A DNA stretch of 32,617 bases, taken from DATFAS01 sp035254305 (GTDB taxonomy: Bacteria > Bacillota > Bacilli > Aneurinibacillales > RAOX-1). Positions 28,325 to 32,617 of this stretch are shown piece by piece. The stretch is from positions 1 to 32,617 of the forward strand of contig DATFAS010000117.1 of the NCBI GenBank assembly GCA_035254305.1, read 5' to 3'. Numbering within the stretch: position 1 is the first letter of the stretch; every line of letters begins with the position of its first letter. Under the pieces are notes generated by a model. It was not told where the DNA came from and ran no database searches. It saw only the letters and a list, made by a program, of their open reading frames with translations. A program made the position numbers and the translations under genes.

Positions 28325-29989
28325 TTAAACTTCCATGATAACGGGTAAAATCATTGGTTTTCGTTGTGTTTTTTCGTAGAAAAAAGGTTCTAATACATCT
28401 ATTACCTTGGATTTCAGTTGTGACCATTCCTTAACATTTCTTTCGGTTAGCCTTTGTAAGGATTGCTGAACTAATCGTGTGGCTTCATTTAACATCTCTT
28501 CAGACTCCCGAACGTAGACAAACCCACGAGTAACTAAATCAGGTCCACTTACAATTCTCCATTGTTCCTTGTTTATAGTTACCACCACTACGATAAGACC
28601 ATCTTCAGATAGCTTCCGACGATCACGCAAAACAATATTGCCTATATCGCCTACTCCTTTACCGTCTATAAGCACCATACCTGATTGTACCTTTGCAGCT
28701 CTTGAAGCTTTTCGATCAACAAATTCAACAGGATCTCCATTATCGAGAATGAAAATATGGCTTGGTTTAACCCCTGTTCCTTCTGCCAGCTTCTTATGCA
28801 TCATTAACATGCGGTACTCACCGTGGATGGGAATAAAATATTCCGGTTTGAATAGATTTAGCATCAGCTTCAGCTCTTCTTGGCTTCCGTGACCAGAGAC
28901 ATGGAAGCCTGATACAGAACCAAATACTACATCAGCCCCTGCACGCATAAGTAAGTCAATCGTTCTGCCCACTAATCTTGCATTACCTGGAATAGGCTGA
29001 GCCGCAATAATAACGGTATCTCCCGGGTAGATTTTTACACTGCGATGGGAACCGGTTGCAATCCTTGTAAGTGCAGCCATCGGTTCTCCTTGACTCCCCG
29101 TACATACGATAACAACCTGATGAGCCGAATAACGATCAATTTCATTAACATCAATTAACATTCCTTTTGGAATGTTGAGGTATCCTAATTCTGCCCCAAT
29201 TTTAAAAACATTTTCCATACTTCTACCGATGACAGCAATCTTACGGCTATAAATATCGGCTGCTTCAATTACTTGTTGAAGGCGGTATACATTAGACGCA
29301 AATGTAGCAAATATAATACGCCCATCTGATTTATGGAAAACTTCTTTAATCGTTTCTCCAACCGTTCTCTCAGATAAAGTATGCCCAGGCCGTTCACTGT
29401 TGGTACTATCGGAAAGTAAACAAAGCACCCCACGGTCCCCTAGTGCTGCCATTTTGGCGAGATCAGCTTTCTCTCCAACTGGTGTATAATCAAATTTAAA
29501 ATCTCCGGTGTGGACAACAATCCCTTGAGGAGTTTCAACAGCTATCCCCACAGCATCTGGTATACTGTGATTCACCCTGAAAAAGGAAGCAGTCAAATGA
29601 TCAAATTTCAAGACTGTATTCTCATTGATTTCATTAATTTGGACACGGTTGATTAACCCGTGTTCCTGAAGCTTAACCTTCGATAAACCAAGAGTAAGTT
29701 TCGTTCCATATAAGGGAACATTAAGTTCTCTTAACACAAAAGGCAATGCACCGATATGGTCTTCATGCCCATGTGTCAATAGAATCCCTCGAACCTTGTC
29801 CTTATTCTCAATAAGATAAGTGATATCTGGTATTACCAAATCAATACCTAACATATCTTCTTCTGGAAACTTTAAGCCCGAATCAATAACCAGAATTTCA
29901 TCCAAATACTCTACAACATACATATTCTTTCCAATTTCGCCTAAACCACCTAATGCAAATACCCGTAATGGGTTTGGGTTATTTTCCAA
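28325..29989 (-). CDS. rnj: Ribonuclease J
   Basis: This 554-aa enzyme is a beta-CASP metallo-beta-lactamase RNase J, with 5'-3' exonuclease and endonuclease activity in mRNA decay and rRNA maturation. The metal site THGHEDHIG is complete (as in RNase J1; the less active J2 has GHDENIG). HSIPDAVG, HTGDFKFD and SHGSQEELKLM-like blocks follow, and the C-terminus ends KPMILPVIMEV. Some blocks (IPDITYLIE, SGHGSQEELKLM, RGFVYVRESE) are closer to J2, so it is a mixture and I give no A/B label. GTG at 30001 lies inside AAAGGAG; TTG at 29989 has 11-nt spacing and is preferred with reservation. Confidence 0.92.
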   Translation of the reverse strand: MENNPNPLRVFALGGLGEIGKNMYVVEYLDEILVIDSGLKFPEEDMLGIDLVIPDITYLIENKDKVRGILLTHGHEDHIGALPFVLRELNVPLYGTKLTLGLSKVKLQEHGLINRVQINEINENTVLKFDHLTASFFRVNHSIPDAVGIAVETPQGIVVHTGDFKFDYTPVGEKADLAKMAALGDRGVLCLLSDSTNSERPGHTLSERTVGETIKEVFHKSDGRIIFATFASNVYRLQQVIEAADIYSRKIAVIGRSMENVFKIGAELGYLNIPKGMLIDVNEIDRYSAHQVVIVCTGSQGEPMAALTRIATGSHRSVKIYPGDTVIIAAQPIPGNARLVGRTIDLLMRAGADVVFGSVSGFHVSGHGSQEELKLMLNLFKPEYFIPIHGEYRMLMMHKKLAEGTGVKPSHIFILDNGDPVEFVDRKASRAAKVQSGMVLIDGKGVGDIGNIVLRDRRKLSEDGLIVVVVTINKEQWRIVSGPDLVTRGFVYVRESEEMLNEATRLVQQSLQRLTERNVKEWSQLKSKVIDVLEPFFYEKTQRKPMILPVIMEV

Positions 29990-30120
29990 TTTTCTATTCA
30001 CTCCTTTATAAGAACCCCGACACTTCTTATATATTTCACTATTAGTTTTCCCACGAACGTAAAGAAAAAAGCCCTAAAGAGATTTAATCATATCTTAGCA
30101 TGAAAAGCAAAATCTACCTA

Positions 30121-30726
30121 TCATGGTTTATAATGACGAATCGCTTCAGCTAAATAGAGAATTTGTTCTGGCAGGCTAGCTTTTGTTGCTTCCAATGCAG
30201 GAACTGCCAATCGTTGCGCGGTGAAATGAACCTCCTGAAACAAATAATCCACTAATTGAGCATCTCTTAGCTGTTGCAAAACAAAAGAACGTGTATAAGG
30301 AACCACCAACCGATAACCATTCTTCATATAAATTTCAGTTTGGAGATTTTGAGTGGAAGAAGCTATTGCCTTAGTAACTTTTCTGTAAGAAATCCACAGA
30401 AATCCTCGTGTCTTGATATTTTTGATCGGAAGGGATCTAAGTGGAAATAATACAAACTGATAAGTGAGAGGGATGGGGAGAAGTTGTGTTTTGTGAAGTT
30501 TTTCTTTCACTCCGTTTTGGAGTGCTTTAAAATCATGAAATAAGAATTGGCAGAGCTTACGAATGAATTGTTGAGTGGTGCAATGAACAATTTTGTGTTC
30601 GTCATCTAGTATAAGGTGTGTAACTTCTCCTATATCCTTCACAAGAACCGGTTCAATTGCAACACCTGTTTGTAAAAAAACGGAGAGGATGGCGGGATCG
30701 ACTGATATTTCTTGATACTTTTCCAA
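30121..30726 (-). CDS. comK: ComK-family competence transcription factor
   Basis: The 201-aa product resembles ComK (192 aa in B. subtilis), the master activator of DNA-uptake genes. The matching core is TYQFVLFPLRSL...GFLWISYRKV, compared with ComK FLFPTLSSTRPQCGWISHVHV, then IYMKNGYRLVVPYTRSFVLQQLRDAQLVDYLF. The upstream frame reaches 30828, but AAGGAGG lies 10 nt before TTG at 30726, which starts MEKYQEISVDPAILS. A -35/-10 pair lies at 30796-30768. A TTG start would keep ComK expression low. No clear complete ComK box pair was found in the leader. Competence itself cannot be inferred from this gene alone. Confidence 0.8.
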   Translation of the reverse strand: MEKYQEISVDPAILSVFLQTGVAIEPVLVKDIGEVTHLILDDEHKIVHCTTQQFIRKLCQFLFHDFKALQNGVKEKLHKTQLLPIPLTYQFVLFPLRSLPIKNIKTRGFLWISYRKVTKAIASSTQNLQTEIYMKNGYRLVVPYTRSFVLQQLRDAQLVDYLFQEVHFTAQRLAVPALEATKASLPEQILYLAEAIRHYKP

Positions 30727-30767
30727 AAAATAAGTTCCTCCTTCTATTATGAAATCATTACAAGAAT

Positions 30768-30796
30768 ATTTTAGCAAAGTGGTATATTTAGTCAAA
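30768..30796 (-). promoter_or_regulatory. Promoter of the comK-like gene
   Basis: On the minus strand TTTGAC (30796-30791), a 17-nt spacer and TAAAAT (30773-30768) precede the ribosome binding site. Read as TTGACT with a 16-nt spacer it fits as well. Confidence 0.6.
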
Positions 30797-30800
30797 TAAA

Positions 30801-30822
30801 AATTAGCCTCTTCCGAGGCTAA
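30801..30822 (-). terminator. Terminator of the zinc-finger gene
   Basis: TTAGCCTC (30803-30810) pairs with GAGGCTAA (30815-30822), TTCC loop, overlapping the stop codon at 30819. Five T follow on the minus strand, just before the comK promoter. Confidence 0.85.
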
Positions 30823-31346
30823 TCCCAAAGCTGAAAATCGTTGCCTACCTGTAAAAGTCCTTTTTCACATTTAGGGCAGTGAATTCCTGCTTTTAAACTT
30901 TGATTTGATATTTTCTTTACAATCCTTTCACAGAAAAGACAAAGTAATTCCTCTCCAATCAAACTAGACCATCGCGAATTAGAGATTTCAAATATATGGT
31001 TCAAGGGGTTTTGCGGGAGTTTAAAGGATCCAGTATCTCCGGCATATACCTCCTCTGCTTTCTTCTCAAATAAATCTAGTATTTCATAGGTTCGGCGACA
31101 GCCATAGCATACACAACCATGATAATAATAGGTTGATTTTCTTTCCGGATGGGATGATAAATAAAGATCAATCATCTTGTATAGATCCATTCGGTAGGAT
31201 AGCATTTGTGGGTCGATTTCATTCGAGTATGTAAAAAGGAACTTCTCGATGATGCTATGGATTGGATGATTGTCACCTTGTGATAGCATCAAAACACCAG
31301 AATCATAGTTACAGTTATTACAAACAAAGTTAAGCCCTAATCCCAT
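30819..31346 (-). CDS. Multi-zinc-ribbon protein of unknown function
   Basis: This 175-aa protein has several CxxC knuckles: FVCNNC at C9/C12, GCVCYGC near residues 78-83, LLCLFC near 136-139 and HCPKC near 157-160. They could form two or three structural zinc sites. The part between (about residues 20-130) is helical with no known enzyme motif. I do not recognise a family. GGAGGG and 6 nt of spacing support ATG at 31346. The gene lies between comK and uppP on the same strand and has its own terminator, so it is likely transcribed alone or with uppP. Confidence 0.72.
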   Translation of the reverse strand: MGLGLNFVCNNCNYDSGVLMLSQGDNHPIHSIIEKFLFTYSNEIDPQMLSYRMDLYKMIDLYLSSHPERKSTYYYHGCVCYGCRRTYEILDLFEKKAEEVYAGDTGSFKLPQNPLNHIFEISNSRWSSLIGEELLCLFCERIVKKISNQSLKAGIHCPKCEKGLLQVGNDFQLWD

Positions 31347-31479
31347 GAAGACCCTCCTCTATTCAATTAACGAAACCTTCTCTTCTAAAGGGTACCTAAT
31401 AACATTTCGACGAAACGACACCTATTTCCTATGATAATCTTTCTACATTTTCTGACGTTTGTAGACAATTCGACACGAT

Positions 31480-32271
31480 TCACCATTTCCCAAGTAGTTG
31501 AAGAACAAGAATCAAGCTCCCCAAGACCCAAACATAGCCAGAAAATATTTTCAGTGATCCCTTTTTTATAATTTGGATCATCCATTTTACCGCAACATAG
31601 CCTGATATTGCTGCAGCGAAGGTACCGAATAATAGTGGGAATAAACCAATTAATTCGGTTTGATTTTCAACAACCTTTTTGCCCTGAATGACACAAGCAC
31701 CTAGAATAGCTGGTATGGAAAGAAGGAAGGAAAAACGGGCAGCCGTTTCCTTTTCAATCCCTCTAAATAAGGAGCCAGCAATGGTTAATCCTGACCTCGA
31801 GATAGCCGGTAAAATGGCCGCCCCTTGTAATGTTCCTATAATGAGTGCATCTGTCCATGTGACTTGATCAAGCTGTTTGCCAATCTTAGTAGATCTCTTG
31901 TAGTATTCAGCTATCCATAATATGAAACCTGTTGCAATAAACTCTACACCAATTGTTGAACCCGATATGGAAATCTCCTCAAAATAGTCCTCAAATGTAA
32001 GCCCAATTATTGCAGTTGGGATTGTTCCAATGATCAATAGCCATGTTAAACGTGAAAATGGTTTACGAATGATCGATACGATATCATCCCAATACACAGC
32101 TATTACAGCTACTAAGGTACCAAAATGGAGTAAAACATCAAGAAACAAACCAGCTTCAGCCATTCCAAATAGCTTTCTACCAAGAACAAGGTGTCCTGTA
32201 CTACTAATTGGAAGGAATTCAGTAATACCTTGAATCAATCCAAGGATAATTGATTTCATCAGCTCTTCCAT
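31480..32271 (-). CDS. uppP: Undecaprenyl-diphosphatase UppP (BacA)
   Basis: UppP dephosphorylates undecaprenyl diphosphate to recycle the lipid carrier of cell-wall synthesis; extra copies also give bacitracin tolerance. The 263-aa protein has about eight membrane segments. Family motifs are intact: LGLIQGITEFLPISSTGHLVL near the N-terminus, with the catalytic glutamate, and the later PAISRSGLTIAGSLFRG motif with the essential serine-arginine pair. Length is normal. GGGGGGA lies 5 nt before ATG at 32271. That ribosome binding site can pair with an upstream CCCCTAGAA, which may limit translation. Confidence 0.93.
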   Translation of the reverse strand: MEELMKSIILGLIQGITEFLPISSTGHLVLGRKLFGMAEAGLFLDVLLHFGTLVAVIAVYWDDIVSIIRKPFSRLTWLLIIGTIPTAIIGLTFEDYFEEISISGSTIGVEFIATGFILWIAEYYKRSTKIGKQLDQVTWTDALIIGTLQGAAILPAISRSGLTIAGSLFRGIEKETAARFSFLLSIPAILGACVIQGKKVVENQTELIGLFPLLFGTFAAAISGYVAVKWMIQIIKKGSLKIFSGYVWVLGSLILVLQLLGKW

Positions 32272-32279
32272 TGCTGTCC

Positions 32280-32317
32280 CCCCTAGAATTTCCTTGTTTA
32301 CATCTATGTTCTAGGGG
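32280..32317 (-). promoter_or_regulatory. Leader hairpin that would cover the uppP ribosome binding site
   Basis: On the minus strand CCCCTAGAA (32317-32309) pairs perfectly with TTCTAGGGG (32288-32280), 20-nt loop. The second arm merges into the GGGGGGA ribosome binding site of uppP. If transcribed, it could block ribosome access or act in regulation. Confidence 0.5.
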
Positions 32318-32344
32318 ACAAGATTATGCCTTTTTACCCATGAG

Positions 32345-32368
32345 AAAAGGAGGTTAATTAACCTCCTT
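32345..32368 (-). terminator. Terminator of the 69-aa gene
   Basis: AAGGAGGTTAA and TTAACCTCCTT form a perfect 22-bp palindrome (32347-32368) overlapping the stop codon at 32367-32369. Four T follow on the minus strand. A few loop bases must open. Confidence 0.7.
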
Positions 32369-32576
32369 AGGCAGTGTAAAGTATAGCCTTGTTATCAATG
32401 GTGTACAAATCCTCCATGTCGGAAACAGAGTATAACCTTTGAAGCAGCTCGCTACGTCCCAAATCAGATCTTAAAAAACAGCGTGTGAATTGGCCGTCCA
32501 GATTGAGAATGAGATTGAAATATTCACCTTTTGCATCAATCTCTTTTTTTAGCGAGAGGACGGAGATTCGTCCCAT
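32367..32576 (-). CDS. Small protein of unknown function, 69 aa
   Basis: The frame begins MGRISVLSLKKEIDAKGEYF and ends NKAILYTA. It is soluble, with an N-terminal strand-helix part, a pattern NLILNLDGQFTRCFLRSDLG that may be two strands, and a short acidic C-terminus. No family is recognised. AAAGGAT lies about 7 nt before ATG at 32576. A palindromic terminator overlaps the stop. It is upstream of uppP on the same strand but separated by the terminator, so it is probably an independent unit. Confidence 0.65.
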   Translation of the reverse strand: MGRISVLSLKKEIDAKGEYFNLILNLDGQFTRCFLRSDLGRSELLQRLYSVSDMEDLYTIDNKAILYTA

Positions 32577-32617
32577 AACAAATCATCCTTTCTCACTGGT
32601 TTAATTTTCCTATAAAC

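Noticed and set aside
30754..30766. ComK-box-like AAAA-N5-TTGT upstream of comK
   Set aside because: Only one imperfect box is visible, while ComK sites need two paired boxes, so autoregulation is not claimed.
31385..31585. 66-aa minus-strand frame at the 3' end of uppP
   Set aside because: It lies in another frame over the uppP C-terminus and has no ribosome binding site of its own.
1..32617. CRISPR array, insertion sequence or tRNA gene
   Set aside because: No regularly spaced direct repeats, transposase motifs or tRNA-like cloverleaf with CCA end were found. The HEPN-motif protein alone does not imply a CRISPR locus.

Overview
The window looks like a stretch of chromosome from an endospore-forming, respiring member of the Bacillales. 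It is A+T-rich, uses GTG and TTG starts often, and carries strong AGGAGG-type ribosome binding sites and many intrinsic terminators. Lineage markers include an Spx-family protein, DUF2626 (YqgY), YqgX, YlaH, YlaJ and YlaK, YktB next to SpeA, DUF1885, a ComK homologue and an N-terminally anchored small cytochrome c. The genus cannot be fixed from the sequence. I saw no rRNA, tRNA, insertion sequence, phage gene or CRISPR array.

Layout. Positions 1-3915 resemble the yqgX-yqgY neighbourhood of Bacillus: an Spx-family regulator, a SufR-like HTH protein, DUF2626, a MidA-type methyltransferase and YqgX, with a candidate C-rich small RNA between the last two. Positions 4042-13822 resemble the speA-yktB-ylaH/J/K neighbourhood: PhoH-like YlaK, lipoprotein YlaJ, a flavin-fold protein, glutaredoxin, cytochrome c, YlaH, a HAD phosphatase, DUF4446, YktB and SpeA. 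Positions 13953-21544 hold mostly single genes separated by terminators: a MarR regulator, DUF1885, DUF4912, a secreted copper-amine-oxidase-like protein, PgpA/YutG, a GNAT, a PHP phosphoesterase, FabI and two small proteins of 54 and 59 aa. Positions 21661-26678 are the least familiar part: a stand-alone protein with a HEPN-type RNase motif, a GNAT, a zinc ribbon, a TetR regulator, two large unknown proteins and an S1-domain protein between them. Positions 26837-32576 carry an HMA-like protein without its metal cysteines, an orphan CheY, a CarD-family factor, RNase J, ComK, a zinc-finger protein, UppP and a small unknown protein.

Functional reading. Most genes are chromosomal housekeeping or regulation: redox and stress control (Spx, glutaredoxin, cytochrome c), RNA metabolism (RNase J, YlaK, S1 protein, the HEPN candidate), envelope lipids and cell wall (PgpA, FabI, UppP), polyamines (SpeA), sporulation and competence (YlaJ, ComK). 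Genes are mostly monocistronic and alternate in strand, so terminators are dense and several overlap stop codons.

Items most worth a second look: three copies of a structured dispersed repeat (10021, 15116, 19458), the last split by an 88-bp near-perfect palindrome; a promoter-hairpin-terminator unit at 3111-3259 that looks like a C-rich sRNA; the orphan HEPN protein; a fabI promoter that appears to sit inside the upstream gene's terminator; a hairpin that would cover the uppP ribosome binding site; and an unannotated-looking operon of unknown large proteins around an S1 protein.
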